Shown piece by piece: positions 10,995 through 23,500 of a stretch of 64,000 nt of DNA (its first letter is position 1; each line of letters opens with the position of its first letter). Location of the stretch: contig CM033721.1 in the NCBI GenBank assembly GCA_019671005.1, positions 49,208,864 through 49,272,863 of the forward strand, in the 5' to 3' direction. The stretch is from Hibiscus mutabilis. Taxonomy: Eukaryota; Streptophyta; Magnoliopsida; Malvales; Malvaceae. The translations under genes were made by a program, and so were the position numbers. Under the pieces are notes generated by a model that saw only the letters and a program-made list of their open reading frames with translations, made no database searches and was not told where the DNA came from.

Positions 10995-11521
10995 ACGTAT
11001 CGATACGCCCTCGAGCGTTTTGATACGGGCTTAAATTAAAAGGTCACTATAAGAATCTGTTTCGATATGGTTCCATCCGTATCGATACAGCCTTCATATG
11101 GGCTAAGGTTTTTACTCAGGTATTTCGATATGGTGTCATCCGTTTTGATACAGCCTTCATACTGGGTTTAAGATTTAAGAATAACGTACCGATACGGCTA
11201 CTAGCGTATCGATATGGTGGTTAAGACTTTTCATTTATGATTCGAACATTGCCTTATCAGTTATTAGGAACATGCGATTTTAAAAATTAGTTAACTCGTA
11301 TCGATACACCTTCAAGGCGTACCGATACAGGTTCAGACAGTAGTCCAAGTGAGCAAAATTGCATCGATATGGCCTTTCCCCTTTCGATACGCCCCTTATT
11401 TTACACTAAGATCATACTAATACGCTTCCCCGTATACCGATACACCCTTTTTTTACCTGCACAACGGCTCTTTCTATTTTCAAATCTGTATCGATACAGC
11501 CTTCTGCGTATAGATACGGGT
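10995..11521. promoter_or_regulatory. Second cluster of GTATCGATAC-like palindromes, in the LTR U3
   Basis: About fifteen variants occur in 527 bp, for example ACGTATCGATACGCCC at 10995, CCGTATCGATACAG at 11077, GTACCGATACGG at 11186, CTCGTATCGATACACC at 11296, GCATCGATATGG at 11361 and CTGTATCGATACAG at 11487, with half-sites such as TTTCGATATGG between them. Mean spacing is about 35 bp. The last copy lies about 95 bp before the TATA box. It matches the cluster before the envelope-like ORF in motif and in position relative to a TATA box. Confidence 0.65.
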
Positions 11522-11614
11522 AGTTGCAAAAGTGCATTTATGGTGGGAAGAAGAGGGCCCAACGGTTATATTTATGATGGCAACCACCTAAACGGCTAGA
11601 AATCAATGAGAATG

Positions 11615-11622
11615 TATAAAAG
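11615..11622 (+). promoter_or_regulatory. TATA box of the LTR promoter
   Basis: TATAAAAG in the context ATGTATAAAAGCAAGCC, downstream of the palindrome cluster and upstream of the R-U5-like leader. It is the best TATA match in the LTR. Confidence 0.6.
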
Positions 11623-12138
11623 CAAGCCTCCAAAGCCCCAACAACAACTATTGAACTTATTTGCAACATCCAAGCATATATTAAAACCCTTGAGCTTAAA
11701 GAGTCAAATTATTGTACCCCACTTGTTGTTATTTTCATTGTATACATTTGTTTCAAGTTTGGGGAGAGCTTGTTTGTAATTTGGGCAACAAATCAATCTT
11801 GTGAGAGGTACTTTTAAGTTTGCCATTTCTTCTTTGTAAAGAGAGAGTCTTGGTTAACCTTTGGGTAGAAAGATTAACCGATTTGTAAAGGTTTCCTCCT
11901 AAGCCTAGAAAAGGGAAAGAATATCTAGTGGGTATTGGTTCAAAATCCTTAGTGGGAGCTAAGGTAGTGGATGTAGAGCTTGTTCGAAGCTTGAACCACT
12001 ATAAATCACATTATCTTCAATTTTTATCTTTTCAATTTGCTCCTTCTAATTTCAAAAAGCCAATTCACCCCATCATAGTCAATTACACATCGATTGATCT
12101 ACTCAACAATTACTTTTACTGTGAGCAATTTAAGTAGA

Positions 12139-12700
12139 TTCACAGACAATCTAGGTGAAAATCTCTAGAAAGTGATTGTGAGGGTATTGAGATATCTTAG
12201 ATATACTCAAGATTATAGATTGTATTACTTTAGAGATCCTACTGTTAGAAGGATACTCCGATGCCAGTTGGATATATGATATTCAAGATATAAAAGGCAT
12301 AAGTGGATGGAAATCCTCAGGACAAATGGTTATAACCCGATCCATAATGGAATCTAAGTTTGTAGTTCTAGACAAGTCTAGAGAAGAAGCCGAATGGCTT
12401 CAGAATTTCTTGGAGAATATTCCTGAATGGCCAAAGCATGTGCCCACAATATGCATATACTGTGATGACCAAGTAGAAATTGGTAGAGCACAGAGCTTTA
12501 TGTATAATGGTAAATCAAGACATATGCGTCATCGACATAATACCATTAGGCAACTGATCTGAATAGAGTTATCCCTATTGATTTTGTAAGATCAACAGAT
12601 AAAGTTTTATAGCCGCTAACCAAAAGGGTTAAATCGAGATTAGGTTGAGACGACATCGAAAGGAATGAGACTAAAGCCCATGGAAATTTAAGGGGCTATG
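12139..12700 (+). pseudogene. RNase H fragment of a copia element (family distinct from SIRE)
   Basis: Across two frames one reads VLRYLRYTQDY, GQMVITRSIMESKFVVLDKS, REEAEWLQNFLENIPEWPK, YCDDQVEIGRAQ and NGKSRHMRHRHNTIRQL, the copia RNase H block, ending near KGMRLKPM. The usual SAIGRAQ has become VEIGRAQ. Frame changes near 12245 and 12565 and a stop at 12560 show decay. The longest open piece is 12326-12562. Confidence 0.8.
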
Positions 12701-13243
12701 TGAAGGAAAACCCTACCTAGTTGACTGGAGATCCCAAGATCTAGGTTCAAAGGGACAACCTACTTGCATAGGTCTTGTGCGGTCACTGTAGGGGTTCTTC
12801 CTAAGTTCGTTCCTATAAGTTAAAAGTGATCAAAAATGGAATAGGCTAAGAAATGCTTTTAATGACCATTGTGTGTTTCGGTGAGCCGAACAACATAATT
12901 CACCTATGTGAGAGTGAAGTGGGGTCGCTTCAAAGAGATAATTGGGCATAGTTCTCGCAAATTCTTGCAAAACCAGGAGATGTCCACAGCTATACATAAT
13001 TACACATGGGAACTAAAATTCTTGTCTGAGAAATAGTTGTGTGAAGTATATTATCATTTACACAAACGACAGAACAGTTCAAGGACATCCGTACACTGGT
13101 CAGCTAGTAAAGTAAATATACTTTTACAAGGGAAGGTTCAAGGGTGGACACTTACCTATCCTTTACAGCTACTAATTGTAGAATCTATCACCACATCGAG
13201 TCAAAATGTTTTTGATTAAATCAATTTGATTCATGTGGGGGAT

Positions 13244-14182
13244 TGTTGGAAAAAATATGATAATGTGAAAACTTTTAGGCATATTTTCTATGGGTAAAGG
13301 TGGAGATCCGAATAATGAAATTACATCTTCATATTCTACTTCATGAGACCTTTACAACAATATCTCATACGTTCAAAACGGGTGAATGATGAATGGGAAA
13401 TTTATGCTCAAAGTAACATTGTGAATTGAGTTAAAGAAAAGCAAAAAGCTTATATCCCATATTGATGGGTTACCAAGCATGAGATATGTTTATATACAAG
13501 ACTCTACTTGGTAATTATTGAATAACTTAAGCTGATATGGTATGGGTGACGTGAATGTCCAAACCGATCGGGTCCTCTATAGGCTTGCAGATATTTTTAC
13601 CGATTATGAGATAATTTTCTTTAAATGTAGCATTTTTAATATCTCAAATAAAAAGATAAGCGATAAGAGATTATCTTTAAATTTGGATATTATATTTTGA
13701 ATATTCTGAAATTAAAAGGATAAAATATTATCTTTTAATTAAGATATTATTGTGATAATGCTATTTAATTAATAAATTTTAATTTAAATAAAATTCAGAT
13801 AATTCACAAGTTTTATTTCTAATGCAACTCCTACTCTTATAAATAGCATGCAAACCCACTAGGTTTTATTAATTAAAAACCACAGAGATTTTCAATTATT
13901 TTTACTCTGTAATTTTCTAAAATATTTTCGGTGATAGAGGAAGACAATGTTACATTTTGAGATCTTTGCAGTTGTTGTATCCTGAGAACCTAAAGAAATT
14001 GTGTTCACACAGGCCTCAACTCGTTTCTACTCAATCAAATTATAGTTTATTTATTTAATTTTTTATTTTTAATTTCAAATTTATTTATAGTTAATTTTAT
14101 TCTATCGATTTAATAATGTTATCGGTATTTATTTTTATTATTTTATTATTATTATTTGATTATTAACGCCCATTGTCTAACA
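13244..14182 (+). repeat. 3' LTR of the second copia element
   Basis: It starts TGTTGGAAAAAATATG directly after the polypurine tract and ends TTGTCTAACA, a TG...CA LTR of 939 bp. The upstream LTR is not in the window, so the right end rests on the terminal dinucleotide and the near-inverted ends. It lies 383 bp upstream of the start codon of the isopropylmalate isomerase gene, in the same orientation. Confidence 0.65.
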
Positions 14183-14565
14183 TTTTTTTGCATTACCATC
14201 GTTTTTTTAATTCTTATTTTTTCTTCAAATATTCTTTGTTACTAATATTTTTACTTTATATTCGATTATTTGTATGATGACGTACTCATCCAAAACGAAT
14301 CATGTTTTGACAAAATTTATTATTATTTTATCCCAAAATTCTCCATTTTATTCAAAATATATTTATGCACACCCTGTGTTTGATCATGTGTAGGGTGAAA
14401 AAATTTATCAGTATCAATACTTGTCAAAATTGGAGAAATATAGTTCTGTCAAAGACGTGTTTGACAAAATGTCTAAAAGAAATAAAATAAAATAAAAAGC
14501 CATCTTCCTTACCACACTCTTAATAATTGTTTTGTTCTTTCGAAGCAACTCAGTAAAACAAGATC
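14183..14565 (+). promoter_or_regulatory. Upstream region and 5' leader of the isopropylmalate isomerase gene
   Basis: 383 AT-rich bases between the copia LTR and the ATG. A TAAAATAAAATAAAAAG stretch near 14484-14501 could act as a weak TATA region. No clear CAAT or other element recognised. The true promoter may be cut short or replaced by the LTR. Confidence 0.35.
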
Positions 14566-17500
14566 ATGGCCTCTTCACTCGGTTTTGCACACCTCGGCTC
14601 TTCCTTTTTTCATAACAAGGTCAGTATTTTACAGTTCTCTCTATTCCTTTATCGTTTCTCAGAATCGGAGTTGACAACGTTCATCGGCCAACGTTTGATT
14701 TTTTTTGTTATCAGAAAGATTTGAACCTCTCAGTCGTCCCTTCAACTTGGCAACTCTCCGTTTACAGATGCAAGAAACCCATTGTGACGGCAACGACGAC
14801 GCAACAATCGGAGCGAAAACCAGCCACCACTGGCTCTGTTAGTTGCTCCCTTTTTCTGGACTATTGGTGTTCGTATCTTTGGATCGATTTTGGAAATTTA
14901 ATTGTTTTGTTTGTTTATTTCAGATAAAGGCTCCGATGACTATGACAGAGAAGATTCTTGCGAAAGCGTCGGAGAAAAGTGGAGTGAAAGCAGGTGACAA
15001 CGTTTGGGTTAATGTCGATGTTTTCATGACTAATGATATTAGTGGTCCTGGTTCCATTGGTATCTTCCGAAGAGAATTTGGTAAATATGCCAAGGTACTT
15101 TTATTACTCCACTACTTTGATTTTTTTTTTTTAATCTTTGTTAAAAGTTATGAAGCACGGGTATTTCATCTAAGGCCATTCCTTGTACCCAATACGCTTC
15201 GACTATAGATACGATTTGGGTACAGTTTAGATACGTGTTTAGGACGTCCTATATTTAGAAATACAACTGTAGATAATTGGGTACGTGTAGAAGATTTCAG
15301 GAGACGTATCAGAAACGATTTTTTAAGCTTCATGCACATACTCAATGTTATTTTGGAGTTTTAACTTAAAAAATAAAAAAAAAATTAATCTAAAATTTAT
15401 TTTTTTAACATGACCCCTGACTCTCTTTAGTAATTTAAGTAATAAGATTTTTTTGAACAAATTTAAATGATAAGATCGTTTTAAATTACAACTAATAATT
15501 AAATTATTATTTAGATTCGAATTTAATTATTTAAATTTTTAATCAAAGTAATAATATATAATAAGTTTGCTATTTATAAGCGTTGTGTTGGCAGGAGCAA
15601 GGGTTACTGATCGTGCAATGTGGCCAAAAGGTTCCGGCCACCACGAGTTATGGGTAGTAGCAAAATGACAACAAGAAGTCCGTAGAGCTTAGGTTTTGCT
15701 AAGTAGAGAGAGAAAAAAAAGGAAGGATGAAAGATTAAAGGTGTGAAAAAAAGATAAGCTTACTATGGGCGTCGTACACCGTTGAACAATATTAATGCGA
15801 TATACTATCGAACACTATTAAATTTTGTAATAAAAATTAAAAATCTTAAAGACTAAACTTATAATTAAAATTATTTCAAAAGAAAAATTAAAAATAAGAT
15901 TTAATAAACTTTTTATAATATTTTTAATTGATATATTAGAATCAAATATCCTAAATTCTCTTTAATATCAAAAACCCTAAATTTAACTCCTTTATTTCCT
16001 TTCTGCCACCATCACCATTGTCGTCGCTGCTATCATCGTCGCTATTGATTTAGGATTACTAATTCCTAGACATGACTATGTTGGACAATTTATTCATGTT
16101 ATCGGTAATCGAGTCATGTGTTCCGATTCGAGTTAAAATTAAAGTATTAACTCCACCTTAATTCCAAGTGGAGAAAGCTTAATATATTCACCGGGTAACT
16201 TACCCAGCTGATGTGGCAGCTTGGATAGAAGTTAATAAATTATGTATTTATTATTTTTACATAAATAATCATAAAAAGACATTAAAATGAACCATCCAAA
16301 CATATTTAATTTTCAGTCACTATTTATCGAAGAAAACTTAATATACCCACCGGATAACTTACCCAGCTGATGTAGTAGCTTTGATAGAAGCTAATAAATT
16401 ATGTATTTATTATTTTTACATAAATAATCATAAAAGACATTAAATTTCAATCACTATTTATCTCTCTTGATCTTTATATAATTTTAATATTTTAATATAA
16501 ATGATAAATTTCAATTTTAATATGTGAAGATGAATTAATTTTGGCTTAAATATACATTTGGTACATGAACAAGGCATTTTCTCCTAAGTTGGTACCTAAA
16601 TAATTTTTATTCCCAAGTTAGTACTTGAACTAGGCATCTTCTCCCAAGTTGGTACCTAAAGAACTTTTGCTCTCAAGTTGGCACCCAAACTTTAATTGCA
16701 TTCACTATTTTGATACTTTTACTAACAATTTTAGTCCTCAAAACTTATATATTCTATCAATTTGATCCTAATTAAAAATAATTTAATAAATTTATCTTTT
16801 CATATTAAAAAATTACATCAATTTAGTCATTTTTACAATGCTGCCAAACCAATTTAGTCTACCAGATCAAAGCAACAATTAGATAATTACATTCTACGAT
16901 AAAAACAACAATTTACTGTCAAACTTTTATTATACTAGGAAATTAATATAGCATTTATGGGAGAAAAACAAAAAAAATTATGAGAATAAAAAAGTAAATA
17001 GATAAAAAAATTTAAATATAGAGGGTTAAATTTATTGATTTCTTTCGAATTAGTACTAAATTGATAGAATGTATAAGTTTTGGTACCAATTTGGGTGAAG
17101 GTGTCTAGTTCAAGTACTAACTTGGGAGCAAAAATTCCTTAGGTATTGACTTGGAAGAAGATGCCTAGTTCAAGTACCAATTTATGAGCAAAATTCTATA
17201 GGTACCAACTTGGGAGAATGTGTCTAGTTTAGGTACCAAATATATATTTAAGAGAAAAACTTCAATACACAGTCTGTGTAAACTTTAGTTTACACAGACC
17301 TTTTAGTTTTAGGGGTTTAGTTTAGGGTTTAGAATTTAGGGGTTTAAGTTGTAGGGGTTAGAATTTAAGGTTAGGGTTTAGCATTTAGGGTTTAGTTTTT
17401 TAGGGTTTAGGTTTAATTTTGATTTATAGTAGAAATAGGCAGGCTTGTGTAAAATTTATTTTACACAAGCCTGTGTATCAAATTTAAACCCTATTAGCCA

Positions 17501-20500
17501 TTAATTTTACTATTCATCATAATATTTTTACAAATAAATTATGTAAGTAAAAAAATAAATTTTTATATTTGGATCATGAATTTAGTATTTTAAACTTGTA
17601 TTTGTCTTTAAAAAATTCTTTAAGTCGAAATATTTGTTAAAACACTGAGACTTTAATCGACATCATGATTTTAGTGCCCAAATTCTTTAAAAATTCTTTA
17701 AGTCAAAATATTTGAAGAATAAAAGTTAAAATGATTATTTTAAAGGCTTAATACAAAAATAAGTGCATAAACTATACACATTTTAACTTTAGGTGCCAAA
17801 ACTTTTTTGGTAAAAATATGTGCCTAAAGTTTCATTCCGTTGATTTTAAGTGCTTGACCATTAAAGGTCTTTCAAAAAATCTATTATCCAATCAAAACAT
17901 CACATATGACATGTTTTTTTTTACTCTTTTTTAAAATAAAGATAAAATATATTTTTAAAAGTAACCCAAATAGTCCCCAAATTCTTAACCCAAAACCTTT
18001 AAAATTATCGTTGTTACCGCCATCAGTAGCATCATCGGACCCCTATCACTATCTTCGCTGGATGTCGTCATCCATCTTCCCGTAATCACCCATTGTGGGT
18101 AACCGACAAAAGACGTGACAATCGAACGTTGAACATCAAACACAAAAGGTTCCAATCGAGAGACATCTAATTGGCACACCCCCGTCGATTACCAGCGATG
18201 TATGGTTGAGAGAAATGAGCGGCGGCATCCGAGACGATAATAATGGGGTCCGAAGAGGTTATCGACAAAGACAATGACGACAATTTTGGGGATTTTAGGT
18301 TAGAGATTTGGGACTATTTTAGAGGATTTTAGGAATTTTGATATTTTTTAAATTATTTTATCTTCATCTTTATCAAAAAAAAAATTAAATATCACATGTC
18401 AAAATCTGATTGGGTGATAAATTTCTTTAACAACACAACCTTAAAACGGTAACTGATTGAAACTTTAGGCACCTAAAATTAACAAAACGAAACGTTAGAC
18501 ACTTATTTTTACCATAAATAGTTTAGGTGCCTAAAATTAGAAAGAAATATGGTTTATGCACTTATTTATATATTTAGCATATTTTAAATTATACTAATAT
18601 TTTATAGCCAATATTTTGTTTGTTGTAATTTATTGTAACACCCTCGACCCAAATGTCACATTTGGGCCTCAAGCCCAACCCAAAATTAATAAAATTTCTC
18701 AAATTGGTTTAGCCCAAATAAAATGCTTTCTAAAAACATTTAAAGCCAATAATTTAAAATGAATATATAAATGATTAAAAAGTTACAATGGAACTCCAAT
18801 TAAATTAAAACATTTAAACATTAGATTTGATTAATACAATTTCAAAATAAGGATTACAGACTCCAACACGTAAGGTCCTATGAATACATAGCCCACTAAA
18901 AACAAGTACCGTACTCCGGAGATCACCACATGCTGGAAATCGGTACTGATGGCGCTCTACAATCACACGATCCAACGATCAACCTACGCACGGAAACAAT
19001 GATTCCGAGTGCTGAGCTTACAAACCTCAGTGGTATACATCTACTCCACTATACTTCATGCTAATCATGCATGCATGCAAGCTAGTACGAGCAATAAAGA
19101 TAGATAAACAAACACGTAGCGCTACTATTAGTCGCCTAAACACATGCTCTCATCATAGCAATCATCATACACGGCCCACAAGGCCCAACCATACTCGGGA
19201 TCTCACCAGATCATCTGAGGTAAAACTCACAAGTAATACCATAACCTAGAGTGATGTATGCGTCTACTAAGCATCGAGATCCTACACTCATGCTCAGAAA
19301 CTCTCATCGAGCATATAAGTATCATACCATAATATATGAGTGACGATCGCGTCCATAAAGCATCGGGATCGTACACTCTGAGTGAGACCCACATCCACAA
19401 AGAACCGAGATCCTACATTCATGCTCAGAATCTCTCATCGAGACTTCGAATGAGACTCGTGTCCACTAAGCATCGGGATCCTATATTCGGGAATCTTCAA
19501 CCATGGTGTTGCAACATACTCTTTCTCTCACTAGATATTTGGATCCCATCAATCAATGGTAACTTAACCAAACAAGTGTCCATACTTGGCACGCAATATT
19601 ACATGATTCACCAAGGATCCCTATAGTTGCTATTACAAGCAAGTCACCCAAGACTTTACCAAATCATTAATTATCATGGAAGTGTACATTAATCGTCGTC
19701 ATTAATTATCTCTATTTATCCATATTATCTCATTAATATAGTCCACCTCAATTCCCATATTTTTATAAGTATAATAGATTATTCCATTTAGCAAGTACCG
19801 ATTCTCAAACACGAGCATCGATGCGGTACCCCGAGTACCAGTACTCATACGGTACCAATACATATATTACTTACTAGAAATCCTAGATTTCCTCAAATTC
19901 CGGTACGGGTTGACCCATACTAAGAGAGACCCTAACTGTGTATCGGTACAACCAAAGCTCGTACCGATACTCTATTTACGGGTTTGTACCATTTCCTCAA
20001 ATTACGATATTATCACACTTTATTTGATCCTTAAAGCTTATGAAAGTCATTAGGGTTTGTTTACTAACACATTCACTCAATTAACATTACTTACCGGCTT
20101 TATACTCATTTATTCGAATATTACCATTATTCATTTCTTACACAGTTTCCATCAAATACATTAATCTATTCGAACAAGTAAACAAGGCATCACGATTATC
20201 AATAAATCAACCATTATCCAATATCACACAAGCATCACAAACAACCCTACATGGTCTCTAAGGTCTCCACCAAACCCATCATATCCGTAACATCATCATG
20301 CATCTCATAAATATATCAAGTCTCATGATACTGGTCCACGACATGCTTATTCATCATCTACCTATTTTTCGAACACTAAAAAGCAAAGCAATTACATTTA
20401 CGATGCTCATAAAGCAATAAGAGTTCATGTGTACTAACCTTAAGCTAATATCGCTAAAATCATCATCTAAGCTTCTCGAATATTCCACTCGACTCGATAT

Positions 20501-23500
20501 CTGATCCCGAATAATCCTCGTATACCAAATAATATCATAAATATCTCTTACCCACATACTTTAAAGAATTTGAAGGGTCAAATGCGTAAAAATAGCTTAC
20601 CAGGTTCGCATTTGATGAAACAGATTGTGCCATTGGATTTGAAACATCGAGAAACCCTCGGGTAAGGTCCCCTGAAAATGTCAATGGCCAGTCAACAGTA
20701 GTGGCGGTGCGGTCAACAATGACAACAACGTGGTTAACGACTCTGGTCAATGCGACTTGGCTGGCGGGTCAACAGCTTGACAGCTTTACAGGCCGACTAG
20801 GCTCAGTAACTCGGCTCAAGCCGGTTATAGCTGCCCAATGCAGTTGTGCTTTGCCCACGCGTAGGGGCGGCGTGTGGGGGCACGTGCGGCAGCTTTCAGC
20901 GACCGGTCGACAATGACGAACACCCAGATCGACTCTCTTGACGCCAGTGAGCACGGTGGTGGCCTCCGTTATTAATTTTTAGCACTCTAACCCCTTCAAC
21001 TCAACAACCTAAATCTTCTCTCTGTTTACCCCATCCACGGCAGCTCTGACGGTGACTTTTCGACCATCGGTGGACCCATCTCGGCGAGGGGAACCCAATG
21101 GTGGTGGAGGTGTCGATAACGGACGACTTGATCTCCATAGATCGGAGATTAAAACTCTTCCCCTACACTTTCTCTCTCACTCTTCTCATTCTTCCGCTCT
21201 CCCATCAACTTTTTACTTTTTCTTTTTTCTCCCTCTAAAATAATATCTTTTCTCTCTTTTATCCACCAACAACTCTATTTAAAATTCAAACTCCTTTTTT
21301 TCATAATAATGGGCCCAACACAAAAGCCCCTGACTTAGTCTTCCAAAATAAAGCCTCATAACTCGGGCCTGAGACCCGATTTACTAAGTCGATATTCGGG
21401 TCATTACATTTATTCTATAATTAAATAATTTTTAAACATATTTATTGGTAAAAGATGTATTAATTATATCGCATTTATAGTCTTAAAAATTATTTATTAC
21501 TAAAAGATGTATTAATTGCATTGTATTTATAGTCTTGAAAATTGTTTATTTGGTAAAAGATATTTTAATTTTCTTCTTCAATTATATCCATCTTAAATGC
21601 AATGTCGTGTGCCACCTCAGCTGGGTAGATGACCTAGTGGGTAGATGTAGCATTGTCCCTATTTATCTCTCTCGACCTTTATATAATTTTAATGTTTTAA
21701 TATAAATGATAAATTTGAATTTCAATATGAGAAGATGAATTAATTTTGGCTTGAATATACATTTGGAACCTGAACAAGGCATTTTCTCCTAAGTTGGTAC
21801 CTAAAGAATTTTTACTCCCACGTTGGTACCTAAAGAATTTTTACTCCCAAGTTGGTACCTGAACTAGGCACCTTCTCTCAAGTTGGTACTTAAAGAATTT
21901 TTGCTCTCAATTTGGTACCCAAACTTTAATTGCATTCTCTATTTTGATGCTTTTCTAACAATTTTAGTTCTCAAAACTTATACATTCTATCAATTTGATC
22001 ATAATTAAAAATAATTTAATAAATTTATCTTTTCATATTGAAAAATTACATCAATTTAGTCATTTTTACGATATTGCCAAACCAATTTAGTCTACCAGAT
22101 CAAAGCAACAATTGGTTAATTGCATTCTACGATAAAAACAACAATTTACTATCAAACTTTTACCAGGAAAGTAATATAACATTTACGGGAGAAAAACAAA
22201 AAAATTATGAGAATAAAAAAGGTAAATAGATAAAATTTTTAAATATAGAGGGTTAAATTTATTGATTTTTTTTGAATTAGGACTAAATTGATAGAATGTA
22301 TAAGTTTTGGTACCAATTTTGGTGAAGGTGTCTAGTCCAAGTACTAACTTGGGAGCAAAAATTCCTTAGGTATCGACTTGGAAGAAGATGCCTAGTTCAG
22401 GTACCAATTTGGGAGCAAAAATTCTTTAGGTAGCAATTTGGGAGTAAAAATTCTTTAGGTACCAACTTGAGATAATGTGTCTAGTTTAGGTACCAAATAT
22501 ATATTTAACCCATTAATTATACTGTTCATGTTAATATTTTACAAATAAATTATGTAAGTAATAAATTAAATTTTTATATTTGGATCATGAATTTAGTATT
22601 TTAAACTTGTATTTGTCTTTAAGAATTCTTTAAGTCGAAATATTTGTTAAAACATTGAGATTTAATTGATATCATGATTTTAGTGCCCAAGTTCTTTAAG
22701 TCGAAATATTTGAAGAATAAAAGTTAAAATAATTATTTTAAAGTCTTAATACAAAAATAAGTGCATAAACTATACACGTTTTAACTTTAGGTTCATAATT
22801 TTTTTTTGGTAAAAGTATGTGTCTAAAGTTTCATTTCGTTGATTTTAGGTGCTTGGTCGTTAACGGCCGTTCAAAAAATCTATTATCCAATCAAAACATC
22901 ACATATGACATATTTTTATACTTTTTTTTAAATGAAGATAAAATATATTTTTAAAAGTAACCCAAATAGTCCCAAATTTCTAACCGAAAACCTCTACAAT
23001 TATCGTTGTTACCGCCATTGATAACATCATTGGACTCTTATCATTATCTTCACTGGATGTCGCCATGCATCTTCCTGTAATCACCCATTGTGGGTAACCG
23101 ACGGAAGACATGCCAACCGGCCGGGCGTCAAACAACAAACACAAAAGGTTCTAATCGAGCAACATCTAATTGGCACAACCCTGTCGATTACCAGCGATGG
23201 ATGGTTGAGAAAAATGAGCAGCGACGTCCGAAGTTGATAATAATGGGGTCTGACGAGGTTATCGACGAAGACAATGACGACAATTTTGGGGATTTTAGGT
23301 TAGAGATTTGAGACTATTTTGGGAGATTTTAGGAATTTTGGTATTTTTAATTTAATTTATTTTCATTTTTTTCAAAAAAAATTAAAAATAAAATTAAATA
23401 TCACATGTCTAAATTCGACTGGGTGATAAATTTCTTTAACAACACAACCTTAAAACGACAACCGATTAAAATTCTGGGCACCTAAAATTAACAAAACGAA

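Larger units (their letters stand above)
1..12137 (+). mobile_element. SIRE/Maximus-type Ty1/copia retrotransposon, 5' end outside window
   Basis: Domains run gag with zinc knuckle, protease, integrase, RT, RNase H, envelope-like ORF, 3' LTR. That is the Ty1/copia order, and an extra ORF between RNase H and the 3' LTR is the hallmark of the SIRE/Maximus clade. The 5' LTR and the start of gag lie left of the window. The pol region is dead: several in-frame stops, at least one frameshift (near 7415) and a 4175-bp CACTA insertion. The right boundary is placed where a different copia RNase H coding sequence begins; the exact last base of the LTR is not resolved, so 12137 is approximate. Confidence 0.85.
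10770..12137 (+). repeat. 3' LTR of the SIRE-type element (boundaries approximate)
   Basis: This non-coding region follows the polypurine tract. It contains the palindrome cluster (10995-11521), a TATA box (11615) and a leader-like R-U5 segment rich in short direct repeats, then ends where unrelated copia RNase H coding sequence starts. The 5' partner is outside the window, so neither end can be fixed by comparison. Confidence 0.6.
12138..14182 (+). mobile_element. 3' remnant of a second Ty1/copia element
   Basis: RNase H coding sequence, 3' untranslated region, polypurine tract (GTGGGGGAT at 13235-13243) and one LTR. Everything upstream of the end of RT is missing. The abrupt start next to the SIRE-type LTR suggests that the SIRE element inserted into this one or that recombination joined them; the left part, if it exists, is outside the window. 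Confidence 0.75.
16171..21653. mobile_element. TIR element with CCCAGCTGA-type ends, interrupted by a solo LTR
   Basis: The left end CACCGGGTAACTTACCCAGC (16190-16209) is the rough inverse of the right end GCTGGGTAGATGACCTAGTG (21620-21639). The left end is partly repeated at about 16328-16383. A second copy of the right end closes the following unit at about 23827-23866 (CTGGGTAGATGTAGCATTGTCC in shortened form). Boundaries are approximate. Confidence 0.45.

Noticed and set aside
20535..21243. Overlapping ORFs in a GC-rich patch.
   Set aside because: They lie inside the solo LTR; the openness follows from local GC content.
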